Positions 37,991-49,641 of a DNA stretch of 64,000 nt are shown here, one piece after another (the stretch's first letter is position 1; the number at the start of each line of letters is the position of its first letter). Below the pieces are notes generated by a model, which did not search any database, was not told where the DNA came from, and saw nothing but the letters and a program-made list of their open reading frames with translations. Origin of the DNA: Coriaria nepalensis (lineage: Eukaryota > Streptophyta > Magnoliopsida > Cucurbitales > Coriariaceae); the NCBI GenBank assembly GCA_027186245.1, contig CP114486.1, positions 5,795,501-5,859,500 on the forward strand, given 5' to 3'. A program made the position numbers and the translations under genes.

Positions 37991-40900
37991 CCTTTCATGC
38001 ATTAGTTTGCATTTACATTTCTCAATAACCCTTTTTCCTTTTTTCCCTATATAAAGGCATCCTTATTCTTATTGAAAAATCACCATTCTTTTTTAACCAT
38101 TCCTTTCTTGATATATTTGAGGCATAAAGAACATCTTTTCGAAAACGGCTTGTACTTTTCTGACCCCTATAATGGAGTATTCTTAAAAGGAACTCATTCA
38201 AGAATGGTTGAATCTTCTATTCAATGAGTTCGGAGTTAGGATTATCTTTCTAGTATATTTAAGTCAGGATTTTCGTGGTATTATTAAAAAGGGGTTAGGG
38301 CATTCCAAGTATTATTAAATTCACTAGTCGGGTTCTAGTAATACCCTAGTTCATTATTGGTGACCCCTGAGAGGGTTATCCTCTTTTGGGGGACGAGCCT
38401 CTTCCCTCTAGCTCCGACACTCATAATCGGAAAAGGAAGTTCTTCATTTTTCCATCATGTGGTGGGATTCCTTAGCATTCCTGGAGGTGGTGCTCTATTG
38501 GCGAATTCCTTACTCGGGGCCGAGATTGGTGAAGGCCAAAGGATGACCAGATGACTAGTATTGAGCTGAGGGTGGAGTTGGGTTCTTAAGTTAGTCATAG
38601 GGCCCAAGGAGTTGTATTTTGCAAACCAATTCTGGGACCAATCACATTTTAGGGTTAACATAAGGGTAAGTGAAAGTATAATGCCCGTTAAGCTAATCGG
38701 TATTGATCAGATATGATTATTTATATAATCAATCTTAATCTATATAAGTTATCAAATAAATTAATATTATGTATTTAAATGAGTATTTAGTTTATCATAT
38801 TAACTATCATTATATTAGAAATGATGTTATATATATATAGTATGACATACCAGATGGATTCTTGGATATTAGATATGCACTTAGAACTATGATAACGATT
38901 ATGCTCTGTGAAATCTAAATACTTTTATATTTAAGGTCCAAAGTATTAATTATCATAGGATTATTTGAGAAAATAATGATACTACAAAATATTATTATAT
39001 GTGGTATTTTTTTTTAGAGAAGAATAATATTCTTATAATCATTGATATTAAAAATATTAAAATTAATATATAGGTTATTAATAAAGACTTAATCAATAAA
39101 CATAATTACTAAATAAGGTTCATGATTAATAAGATTTATCAAATAATTATTATATTTATAATTTTTAAGTCTAAAATCATTATATTTTATACTTTAATAT
39201 TATTAAACGAGACCCTATTTATGCAATTGTATTATATTACACAAATATATACAAGTAAATTGAGACTATTGATTAGTCCAATATTCTTCGTGAGCATTGA
39301 ATATCTTACTATCAACGCCTGAACTTCCACCGTAAAGTTTAGAAAACAGCAACCCCGATAAACTTTCGATCTTTGCTTTGAGGATATGACCAACTTTAAA
39401 TTAAAATTGTTATTAGTATAATAATAGCAAAACAAAGGCGGCGGCGCGACGGAAAATAGATTGATGGATGTGATGAAAAAAATGTAGAACCGAATAATTA
39501 ATTTTAAGGAAAAAGTAGGTAAAAAATTTTGGAATTAAAAATCGGATAAAAAATAAAAGAAAATATTAATATTAATTTAATTTTAAAATTTTATATAAAA
39601 TTAAAAATTTATTGTAAACATTTTTAAAATATAATTATTATTATAATTATAAAAATTTAAAATATTTATTATAATTAAAATTAATCCAAATATAATTGAC
39701 GGTGATAATAAAGGGACAATTAGAAACGTGTCTGCTCCACGGACCACGGTTATCTATCTACATGTCCATGTGTTTTCCACATGTATGTGCATTACTTGTC
39801 AATTACTTGATTACTTCGATGAACGTTTAAATATCAATGTGCTCGGAAATTGTAGTGTAGTTGTTGTACTTCTATATCAATTTTGCTAGTTACACGTCTA
39901 AGAAAAAAAAAAATACTTAATATTAATTATCTCAAAATTCATATTTAGTTATTTAAGTTTCTAGATTCTTATATCCTTTATTAGTTGATTTAGATCTAAC
40001 TAAGTAAATAAGTCCCAAATTTATCAAAAACCCAAAAATCGTATTTATAATCTCCAATGTTTGACCAAATAATCAAGTTTTATAGTAGTAAAAAAAAAAT
40101 CTCAAATCTAATGCTATATCATATAGAGTTAAAAGGAAAATGACATCTTAATGGAGATCTAAGGTTCCCTAAGAACTTCTAGTACCTTGCGTGTTTTGAA
40201 GTAATTTTTAGCAATTTATATAGTATTAAGGTGTAAAATTTTCACTCCATTTTAAGAAATTATCATAATTTTGAATACAAATCATCACCTTGACACATAA
40301 TTGATCAATAAGTGTAAGGACTGGTTTTTATCTTAACTTTCCTACCCATGAATTAACTGATTCAGTCATATTATTAGTTTTCATTTCATTTTTTTTAATT
40401 TTTTTTACAAATAAATAAGGTTAGATCGTAACTTATAATAATTAGACTTACTTTAAAATTAGAATAAATTTATGAGATTTCACTTTTAATTCTTAGAATT
40501 TTAAGTGATGCGATTTATAATATAATATTTTAATACATTTTCAAAGTTATTTAACTAGTAAAAATTAGTTGCTTGTAGACTTAACATCATTATTTATAAA
40601 TGAATTTTAAATTTAGAATTAATATGATAAAATTTATTTATAATTTTTAAAATCTCAAGAGAACCATTTATGATTCGAAGAAATTTCAACTAATTTATAT
40701 ATAACTTTTTAAGAAATTAATTATATTGATTAATTGATGGATGGAGAGAGAGGCTTACCCCCTTAGAGAGAGCGGTGGCAACATACTTGAGCACAAAATG
40801 AAAGGAGAAGAAGAAATTAGGGGCAGTATGAAACATGAGAAGTTATTTAAATTTTCATTTCCTTACTTGTCTAGATAAATAAAATGATTAACGGTCAAAC

Positions 40901-41284
40901 TCAACATCAACATATAATAATTTAACTTACTAATAATTTAAATTAAATTTAAAAGATCTATTTATAAATCTTAAAATTTCAAGAGATTTAATTATATTAT
41001 TAAACTTTAAGGGATCAATAAGTAATTTTCTTTCATATTTATATACAAATTAAAGGGTATATAAACAACTTAGTTGATAAAAGATGATTGACCATCAAAC
41101 TTACCTTAACGATCGGATTAATTAGAAACTTAAGAAAAAAAAAATATGAGAAAATCACTAATAATTTTTAAAATTTTAACAGATCCATTTATAATATTAC
41201 TAAAGCTTTAAGAATATGCCTCACATAAATTTTCTAATTTTTTAAAACATAGTTATAATTAAAAACTAAAAGATATAATAGAGT
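37991..41284. other. Gene-poor AT-rich spacer
   Basis: No gene seen. 38340-38660 is a less AT-rich patch with a 65-codon frame (38357-38554) lacking known motifs; it could be a decayed retroelement segment. 39530-40760 is highly AT-rich. Confidence 0.4.
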
Positions 41285-42090
41285 TGCCCTCTAGTAAAGT
41301 ATCAAGGACATCTGAAAGATGAAAAGTAAATATCTTCTAAAAGAATATGTTATAACTAACAATTACATAATAACGATTATTCCATTTATCTAATGTCCTG
41401 ATTCATCCTAGGGTTTATAATATAATTGTTAAATATTTATAGACAAATCATATGAATAGTTATATTTTTAATGAATATAAATAATAAATATACTGAAAAT
41501 CTTTTCATACCATAATACCTTACAATGATTTTATTATTCAATATAGTATATAACTCATAGGACTTATTTCCAAAATTCAGAAGTAATGGATTTCCTCTTA
41601 ATCACTTACAACTTTCATGTATAACATTTCATACTCAACAGTTCATCCTATGTTCACCCTTAGCTAGACCTAATTAGAATTATGTCAAAATATGAAACTC
41701 GATACATAAGACACCGTGACGAGCTCAAGTCTAAGAACCACATGTAATATAGTCATTAGATAATTTTCTTTAATAATCACTATTAAAATCTATTGAGAAT
41801 GATCTAAATGTCACGTTTGGTAATCTTAGTCTCTATTAATCATTCACATAAATATTATGACGTTACACTAATATCAATGGCCTTGAGATCGCTACCCTAA
41901 ACAACTTAGATGATAAACTATGTCTATCCTGATCATCAATGTTCATTCTTAAGATCCCATAAAAACAAATTCATGTCTTTAAGCTTTAAACAACTTAAGT
42001 CTCAATAAATACGATATCCATCATGATCTTCAAAATATATAATTTAAGACATTGAACTTTATCATTATATATTTATATAACATCCTCCGC
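41285..42090 (-). mobile_element. Second copy of the Copia-type LTR segment
   Basis: About 800 bp collinear with 3340-4150 in the same orientation: CTAGTAAAGTATCAAG, AAATCATATGAA, CAATATAGTATATAA, GATTTCCTCTTAATCACTTA, CATTTCATACTCAACAGTTC, CTTAGTCTCTA, GACGTTACACTAATATCAATG, TAAGATCCCATAA. Identity by eye is roughly 70%. No internal gag or pol next to it, so it may be a solo or truncated LTR. Confidence 0.65.
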
Positions 42091-42311
42091 TGTGTATTCA
42101 CTTCCTACTATTGCATTGAGCACAAACACTATATATTAGAACTTTTGATTGACACTATATATGAAGGTTCTCAAATCAGGTAGGAATCATTAAGTGCTAA
42201 ACTTAATCTTTCGCTCCTCTATCTATGAGAACTTTTGATATTGTCAAGTTTGATGCTAGGCTGGAGAAGATATGATATATCTTTTGATTGGGTCACCGTT
42301 TGATTAATGTA

Positions 42312-44143
42312 AGAGATGAGCAAGCCATCCGACGTGAATCAATCTAATTGGGTATCAGTTGGATAAGATTGTATAGAATTTCGCTTTTGGTTGGATCATA
42401 TCAAATTGATCTGATCTCGGTTGAATAAGATTATCTTTTTTAAAAAAAATCAAAATAGATATTATTTTAAGAATGTAGGAAAAATTCATGGAAAATTATT
42501 TTAAGAAAAGAAATAAATAATAATGCCTAAAAAAAGGAATATATTTAAAAGGAAAAATCTTCATTTATTAATTATTGATTACATAATTATTTAAAAAAAA
42601 ACCGAGATGGTGCTGTTTGTTTTTTTTTTAATTTTAGTTTAAGATTAAAAAATGAATAATTATTTTGTATTTTGTGGTAAGTAGTAATAAATGTAATGAA
42701 GAATAAATATGGAAGTAATAAATGTAATTGATAAAATTATAGACATTTGATTTATATGAAGTTTGGGAGAAATTTAGAAAAATAAAAAATTAAGGTAAAA
42801 AAATAATTTAAATTAATTTAGAACTAGTCTGTTGAAAAAATTGGGTGTTCATTATAAGTTTTATTTTTTTTGTGTTCATTATTATTGAAAGTGTCAAAAT
42901 GGGCCACCCTGCCCGCCCATTTCATGACTTTTCACTTTTTAAGATCAAGCCCGACTGAGCCAAAAAAAATAAAAGGGCTGAGTTGGGCTTGGCTTATTTT
43001 CAAAATATATGTCTGAGCCTGGCTCGGAAAGCCTTTTGTATTTATCTCGGGCCCATGCAAGCCTAAAATGAGGCCGACCCTTTTTAAATAAAATATTCAT
43101 AATAAATTGTTATTATTAAAGTAAGTGAGATTATTTGAGATTTTGAATCATGAAAGTAATCCAATTAATAAGAGGTCCAAAGAACAATCCAAACAAAATT
43201 ATCAAATTGTATCATCAAAGTTTATAATTAAATAACTAATAGCATCTCAAATTATCAAATTGTGTAATTATCAAATAACTAAGAGTCTAAGAACGTCTCA
43301 AATAAAGAATAAATGTTTGACCAAATAAAGACTTCGTTGCATATTATTAAATAATGGGTTCGTCAAAAAAATCTATCGGCTTTAAAGAGGGAAAAATGGA
43401 CCTTATAATGAAGACATAAAAAAAGTAATATTAATAAAAATTTACCGGGCCAGGCCTTGCCGGGCACAACCAGGCTTATATATCGGCTCGACTCGGTGGG
43501 CTTGGAAATTTGTCTCTGCTTGGACCCATATCTGGGCGGAGATTATGGCTAAGTTTTTCCCCCGGGCTATGGGCTAGGCCGAAAAATCCGACCTATTTTG
43601 ACACTTCTAATTATAATTACTTAATATTTTAATAGACATTATAATTTATATGAAATTCTAGGGTTAATCATAATTGCTCAAAAAACAAAAATGGAAACAT
43701 TATTCTAGTATTTTAAAAAATTAGAGGACACATTCTAATTATCAAAATTATAAAAAATTTATCCTAATTTTAAAGTATTCGGTATGGTAAACCCTAATTT
43801 ACATTTTTTTGTTTGTAATAGAGCAATATTGAAAATATTTATTTAAGGAAGATTTAATAGAAAACTCATTTAAGAAAAGAAATAAATGAAAATACATTTA
43901 AAAAATGTTATTTAAAAGGAAAAATTTCTATTTAGACCTTAAAATTAAAACAAAACAAACAATAAAATACGAAAAACACGTGAAAATTTTAATGGATTTT
44001 AAAAATTAAATAATAATAAAAACCGATATGGATTCGATGAGGATCCAAAATCTTATCTAACCCCAACCTAGTCAGATAGGACTAATCCGAACAATCGGGT
44101 TAGATCGGGACAAATCAGTTCAATTATGCTCATCTCTAGTCCT
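42312..44143. mobile_element. Possible outer element with GAGATGAGCA inverted ends
   Basis: AGAGATGAGCA (42312) and TGCTCATCTCT (to 44143) are exact inverted matches. Internal flanks read outward contain related phrases (ATTGGGT..ATCAG.. versus CCCGAT..GATTAG). The hAT-like element at 42892-43607 lies inside it. I could not find a convincing target duplication. Low certainty on its limits. Confidence 0.4.
42892..43607. mobile_element. hAT-like non-autonomous element (MITE)
   Basis: Ends AGTGTCAAAATGGGCC (left) and CCTATTTTGACACTT (right) are inverted, and both sub-ends are rich in GGGCC/GGCTC motifs (CCCGACTGAGCC, GGGCTTGG; GGGCCAGGCC, CGGCTCGACTCGG), the signature of the TGTCAAAAYGGGCC family of plant hAT MITEs. 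About 716 bp, with an AT-rich core and no transposase. Confidence 0.65.
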
Positions 44144-45640
44144 ACTATTAGTTAGGATTCAACATTTTGTTCTATAAGTAAGAGGTTCTGTTAAATATTT
44201 GTGCCTACATGCTTTTCTTTATTTCTGAATAAGCCCAAAATGGTTTATTAAATAAGAGAATTTGTGCTTACTTGTAGGGGAAATACTTGTGTGCACTTAT
44301 GTGGAATGTTCCTAAATATGATCGTAAATTAATCATTCACGATCATAAACGTTAGATTTACATTTTACAATACAATCTACATATCAAAGAATTTCTCTTC
44401 AAATTTTTATGGCTGTTTAAACCACATCTCACACCGGAATTGTATGCTTGTAGGTCATTAATACATGCATTTATAAATTTATTTACATAGTTATAAACGT
44501 ATAATACAAATACGTGCTAAAGAACATTTCAAAGCCCCGAGTTTTACGTACACAGTATCCAACTATTTTCATTGTCAAGCTAAAAACCATAAACAGGAAA
44601 ATTTTGAATAAAAAGTGCATAAAAATCAAGCTACTGCCCCATATAATGATACCAAAAAAAAAAAAATTTTTTATTATAGAGAAGAAAAGTAAAATATTTA
44701 TGGTATTTTGGATTATAATGTTAAATTTTTATTTTTATTTTTTCAGTAGTATTTTTGGATTTTTGAGGTTTTGTTTTTAAGAGAATAATTGTTAGATTAT
44801 ATAGTTTCTTTTTAAAATTTATTCTCTAATACTATTTTTTTTAAGTAAATCTCTAAATCCAAAGAATATAAGTCCTAACAGATTTTTATTCTTTTTGAAT
44901 TTGTTTACATAATATATATTTATAATCACTTATCTAATATCTAATTTCTCTTATAAAATAAATTTGTTTCCTTTGACAAAAAAAAAAGAAAATTGTAATT
45001 AACCTACTTGAAGTCGACTAAATTACATAAAAATGAAAAATGTTGGTGTGGAAAGAGAGTGGGTGCGAGCAATTATAGTAATGTTAAAAGTACTCATTTT
45101 AGCTCGAGTCATGTGCATCCATAGTACAAGGTGATCAAAAGAGAAAGAAAAATTCATGTACTTATGCCAGGGTTTCTATTGTTTCCTTAATAAGAAGTTG
45201 TTCGAGTTTCTATTTGGACAAGGTAGCAAACATCAGATTTTGTTAAAATGAAATAGAATAATTAGAAAGTCTGAAGATGGGTCCATGCCATGCGAAAAGT
45301 AGAAAGGTAGCGAAAGAGACAACTTTAAGGACTTCCAAAGTCAGAAAGGTAGCGAAAGAGACGAAAGAGTCTATGCCATGCGAAAGGACTTCCAACCAAA
45401 GAAAGCCGCAATTTCACTAGCTATGATCCAATATTTAATAATTACATGGGTCTAGAAAAGGTAAGGGGAAGAGGTCAACTTTAATTTAGTTGTCAATTCA
45501 AACAGAACCATGCAAGAACAGTTTCCTATCATGATGTGACCATTTCAATGCAACCTTGTTTTCCTATTTTATCGTGTTTGAAGGTTTTAAACAGTCTCAC
45601 AACATATTGTTCCTAAGAAACAAGACAGTCAAAAACATTG
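44144..45640. other. Upstream spacer of the first TIR gene
   Basis: No gene. Frame 44514-44780 is AT-driven and unrecognised. At 45295-45385 a phrase AGAAAGGTAGCGAAAGAGAC is duplicated (45301-45320 and 45343-45362), flanked by two copies of ATGCCATGCGAAA. Confidence 0.5.
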
Positions 45641-45649
45641 AAAGAGAAA

Positions 45650-45657
45650 TATAAAAA
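45650..45657 (+). promoter_or_regulatory. TATA-like box upstream of TIR gene 1
   Basis: TATAAAAA lies about 250 bases before the ATG at 45908, a possible core promoter with a long leader; other candidates cannot be ruled out. Confidence 0.35.
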
Positions 45658-45907
45658 GTGGCGATCATACTGATTTTTTTTTTTTTTTTGTCCTGTCAAA
45701 TAGTTTTAAGTTGCAAAGTACTTTCTCAATAGTTAAGGTTCAATCTTCGTTTTTGTAGAATTCTCCATTGAAATTCAAAAGCTATATTTTAAGGCCACTC
45801 CCTCCCCAAATAAAACAGCAACAGAAAAGACCAAACACCATTGAACATAATCTAAAGCAACGTCTAGCTAGAAAAAAACACAAAAGCTATTTGAAGTTAA
45901 AACAGCC

Positions 45908-46727
45908 ATGCAACAATATTCAGCAAATGTGGCCAAGAATTTAATGAAGATCATACGTCCATGTGATGTCTTCATTAATCACCGAGGCATTGATACGAAG
46001 CGAAATGTAGCCAGTTTGCTTTATGACAACCTTTTCCGAATCGGGCTCAAACCCTTTTTGGATATTAAGAACATGAAACCCGGGGATAAGTTATTTGACA
46101 AGATCGATAATGCAATTCGGGATTGTGATGTAGGTATTGCAGTGTTCTCTCCGAGATACTGTGAATCTTATTTTTGTCTCCACGAACTTGCCCTAATTTT
46201 GGAGTCTAAGAAGAAAATGATACCAATTTTCTATGATGTGAAGCCATCTCAGCTTCGTGTCGTAGACAATGGAAGTTGTCCAACTAAAGACTTGCAGAGG
46301 TTTCATTGGGCACTCGAGGAAGCTAAGTACACGGTTGGACTCACTTTCAACCCATTAAAAGGGTAAGCATATTATTTATCAAATTAGTTATTATTATTAT
46401 TAGTTAACAAATCAAAATGTCGGACAATAAGTTTGAACATGAAGAAATTACGTTTTGGTCGCCATTTGGATTTTCAACTAAAAGCTAATTAAGAATGATG
46501 AGTAAATAGATCAAATGATTTGATTTTTTGCTACATATTAAATTTTGATATGAGAAGATATTCGCAAGAGAAAATCATTAATTGTATAAATCAAGATTCT
46601 AATATTCCGTTTCGTTTTCTTTTGTTTTTGTAATAGGGATTTGCCTGAGTTCATTAGAAATGCTTCGGATGCTGTGATCAAGAACCTAGCCGAACTAGAA
46701 GAGGAAGCAATGGATCCCTATAAATAA
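45908..46727 (+). CDS. TIR-only protein 1
   Basis: Two exons, 45908-46362 and 46637-46727 (GT...AG, phase 2, splitting the Gly codon of KG|D), 181 aa. The whole protein is one TIR domain plus a short tail: CDVFINHRGIDTKRN (19-33), PFLDIKNMKPGDKL, AIRDCDVGIAVFSPRY, CESYFCLHELAL with the putative NADase Glu at 93, MIPIFYDVKPSQL, WALEEAKYTVG, then DLPEFIRNASDAVIKNLAEL. There is no NB-ARC, LRR or membrane segment. Plant TIR-only (TX-type) proteins cleave NAD+ and make signalling nucleotides that activate EDS1 complexes; this function is inferred. It resembles Arabidopsis At1g52900 (recalled). The start at MQQYSANVAKN fits the paralogue (MQTSLTTVAKN). Confidence 0.93.
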
Positions 46728-48340
46728 AATGAGAAGAATCAGCATAAAACTTGCAAATAAAGAGAAGCGCATTTCAATGTGTACTAATCACTTATAGGCA
46801 TATTCACTTTGATACCAAATTTATTGATTTTTTGTTTTATAGGAATTAGGAACGAAAAGAAGGGAGTGGGGTTTAAAAAAAAAAATAAAAAATGAATGAA
46901 TGACATATCTATGTATAATTGTAAAAGTGCTGACGTTAATTTGATTCTTTACCGCTCTCTTTAGATGGTCTTAGCTACTGATTCACAAAGTTGTAGAGCT
47001 TAGACCCAAAACAAAAAACTTGTAAAGTTGTTTAATTATTTTGTAGTATAATCAATTCCTTGATCATAGAATTACAATAAAATCTTTTGCAATTCACTAC
47101 TTGTTTGTAATATATTAGGGCAAAGAGCAAGCAATCGCTGCCGACTTCTCTGCAAATTCATTGAAGGGAGAACATGGAGAAGCATGTGTTCTTTAAACTC
47201 ATGTTAGAGCAGACAAAGAGCTTGACGAAATTCTGTGTTAAAAGCGCCACAGACTCTTCATGTTCGTTATCCGTAAACAAATGCTATCAGAATTTCTAGA
47301 TTAAAAAAAAAAAAAAACAACAAAAGTAACAAAATTTTATAAACACACAAAATGCAGGACATATAGGGAGAAAATCGATCAAAAGGAATAACACGAATCA
47401 GACAAAGTAGTTATGAAGCAAAATCCCTGATTCTATACATGTATGCTGAAAATAATTGTACTAATGTAAATGGGCGAGATATTTGCAGAGGAAATCAATT
47501 TCCTTTTATTGCTGAATTTTACTTGATTCTTCTTTTCTTATCGTGGTTGCAGTGCAATCAAATATAGACAAGAGAGCACGTACGAGAGCTCTTGAAATAT
47601 GTAAACAACGGTGTCGATTTTCAGAATAAAAACCGGAAATCTCTCGAACAATATAAGACACAACTATGTCGATGTTCGTGGATGAGCCTCGTGGTTGGCA
47701 GTGAGTATTAGTGGTGGGTGATGACATCAAATTTATACATACATCATGCCTTTAATTTTATATTTTATGTTATATTTTCTTGTGAAATTGGTTGTTTAAT
47801 GCGTTTTGTGAGTATTTTGCAGACAATTTTATACATAGCTATTTTTTTAGAAGATTTGGAGTGAAAAGAATATAGAAAGAAGTTAGATAGGACATAATTG
47901 GAGTAAAGAGTATTTTGGGGACTTAGATGCAAATAAAGGAAGTATGGAGGATTAATTATTGGTGATATTGTGTTTTCTTAATTAAGATAACTATGGACAT
48001 AAAATTGGATTATTTTTCTGAAGTCAAATGCTTAGTGTTCATTTTTTTCATCTGTCTAATTAATTTCAAGAATCTTGCTTCATAAATTATTTTTATTTTT
48101 TCTTAATTTTTAGTTTCCATATTCTAAGAATAATTTTAGTAATACTTTTATTTTTTTTTCCCGATAAATTCATATTGAAATATAATTAATAAACTATATA
48201 AATTTATGTCGGTTCGATATTTTTATTTATTGTCATATCAACTCGTTCATTTGCGAGGATTATAATTTGTTCACTATTTTGACGATGTTGGTGTGCTGGG
48301 TTCTGATCATTAGTAGTAGCGATCGGAATTAGCAGAGAAT
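46728..48340. other. Spacer after TIR gene 1
   Basis: 46728-46800 is 3'UTR-like. A minus-strand frame at 47730-47506 has no known motif. No supported gene. Confidence 0.4.
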
Positions 48341-48348
48341 TTGGCGGC

Positions 48349-48651
48349 AGTTGCTTGTTTGTAGAAAATTTCAACAATGGTGAGAAGGAGATAATTTTAA
48401 AAGTTTATCTTAGATATGTTAAATTAAAGCAATGTAACATTTAAACTTAATTTAGTCGGATGGTGTAAAAAGTCATGTAAAAAGAGTATCCTTTGAAGTG
48501 AAAGGTTCAAGGGATACTCATTTTTCACAAAATTTTTAACCATCTAATTAAATTAAATTTAAAAGTTAATTATTTGAATTTAGCATATCTAAAATAGACC
48601 TAAAATGATCTTATTCTCACCATTGTAGAAACTTCCTACCAACAAGCAATG
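48349..48651. mobile_element. Foldback MITE of about 300 bp
   Basis: The two halves are near inverted copies: TTGCTTGTTTGTAG / AACAATGGTGAGAAGGAGAT at 48350-48393 reads like the reverse of 48651-48608, and TTAGATATGTTAAATTAAA, AATTTAGTCGGATGG and GAGTATCCTTTGA find their inverse in the right half (TTTAGCATATCTAAAATAG, CATCTAATTAAATT, GGGATACTC). The loop is near 48505-48525. No coding. Confidence 0.85.
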
Positions 48652-48798
48652 AGATAGGTTCAATATACACATTTTGTTTACACTATTTTAAACAATTTTT
48701 TGTTTATTAGGTTAAAATAAATTTATCCGTTAATTTTTATCTAGGGGGAATAATTAGGGGAAATAGGGAATCCGGTCATTGTAAATAAAAACAATCTC

Positions 48799-49003
48799 TA
48801 CACCTCCACCCTCTTCAGCCCTAGCACCTTCTACTCCTACCACGCCATCTCCACCACCTTCCACTCCCTTCTCTCAGCCTCCACCGGCTTCGACTGTAGC
48901 ACCACCTTCCACCACTCCCTCTCATCCTACACCTGTTTCAATAGCTCCTTCACCAGTCACCATTTCAGCGGCTCCTCCGCTAGCCATAACTTCTTTCGCA
49001 TAA
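48799..49003 (+). pseudogene. Proline-rich coding segment, left arm of inverted pair
   Basis: From about 48799 the frame encodes STPTTPSPPPSTPFS and PASTVAPPSTTPSHPTPVSI, ending ITSFA and TAA. An upstream TAA closes the frame and no ATG or acceptor is obvious. Composition (Ser/Thr/Pro/Ala) is like extensin or AGP proteins. The same coding sequence is present inverted at 49422-49641, so it is a duplicated fragment, not a complete gene. Confidence 0.5.
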
Positions 49004-49421
49004 TTACAAAACTTCTAATAAAGCTACTTGATCCTTGGGAAAATGGACCGGATGTTAGAAAACTTCCCCATAATCATAGCTTGATCCTTCTTGATCAGTC
49101 ATGAATGACGAGAAACCATAAAAATAAAAGTATGTGAGTGATCTCTTTTTCCTTCATAATCACCAGCGACGAGTGCATATTTAAGTAGTCTCCTCATGTG
49201 CTTCAACCCGAAATATAAATTTTCTTTGCTGTGCGCACACAATTTGGAGCAGTTTCTGCACAAATTATTGCCCTAAAATCGAGAGTGACAGATTCATTAG
49301 AGGCTGATATAATTCCAAGTTAAAGATATTGGTTGAACCAAACGTTCCTTAGTCCCACATGTTGTGAGATAATCAAGAAGGAGGAAATATTGCTCATCCA
49401 CATCTATTTCTTCAGCCAGTC

Positions 49422-49641
49422 GGAGGTGAGGTTCAAGGAGTAAAGGAGGAGGAGAGCATGTTGAGGGGGCGAGCATAATTCCTGGCGGAGGTGGCTGTTT
49501 GGGGGGGGGGGGGGGTGAAGGAGCTGTTGAAACATGTGGAAAAGGGGAGGGAGTGGTGGAAGGCCGTGGTCCAGTTGAAGCCGGTGGAGGTGGAGAGGAG
49601 GGAGTGGAAAGTGGCGGAGATGGCGTGGAAAGAGTAGAAGC
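49422..49641 (-). pseudogene. Proline-rich coding segment, right arm of inverted pair
   Basis: Minus-strand frame encodes TLSTPSPPLSTPSSPPPP, ASTGPRPSTTPSPFPHVST and APSP plus a homopolymer-coded proline run (G-run at about 49501-49515 on +). DNA matches 48799-49003 in inverse orientation. Frame continues past it without clear family motifs. Confidence 0.5.

Noticed and set aside
38357..38661. Overlapping frames on both strands in a GC-richer patch
   Set aside because: No recognisable domain or splice context.
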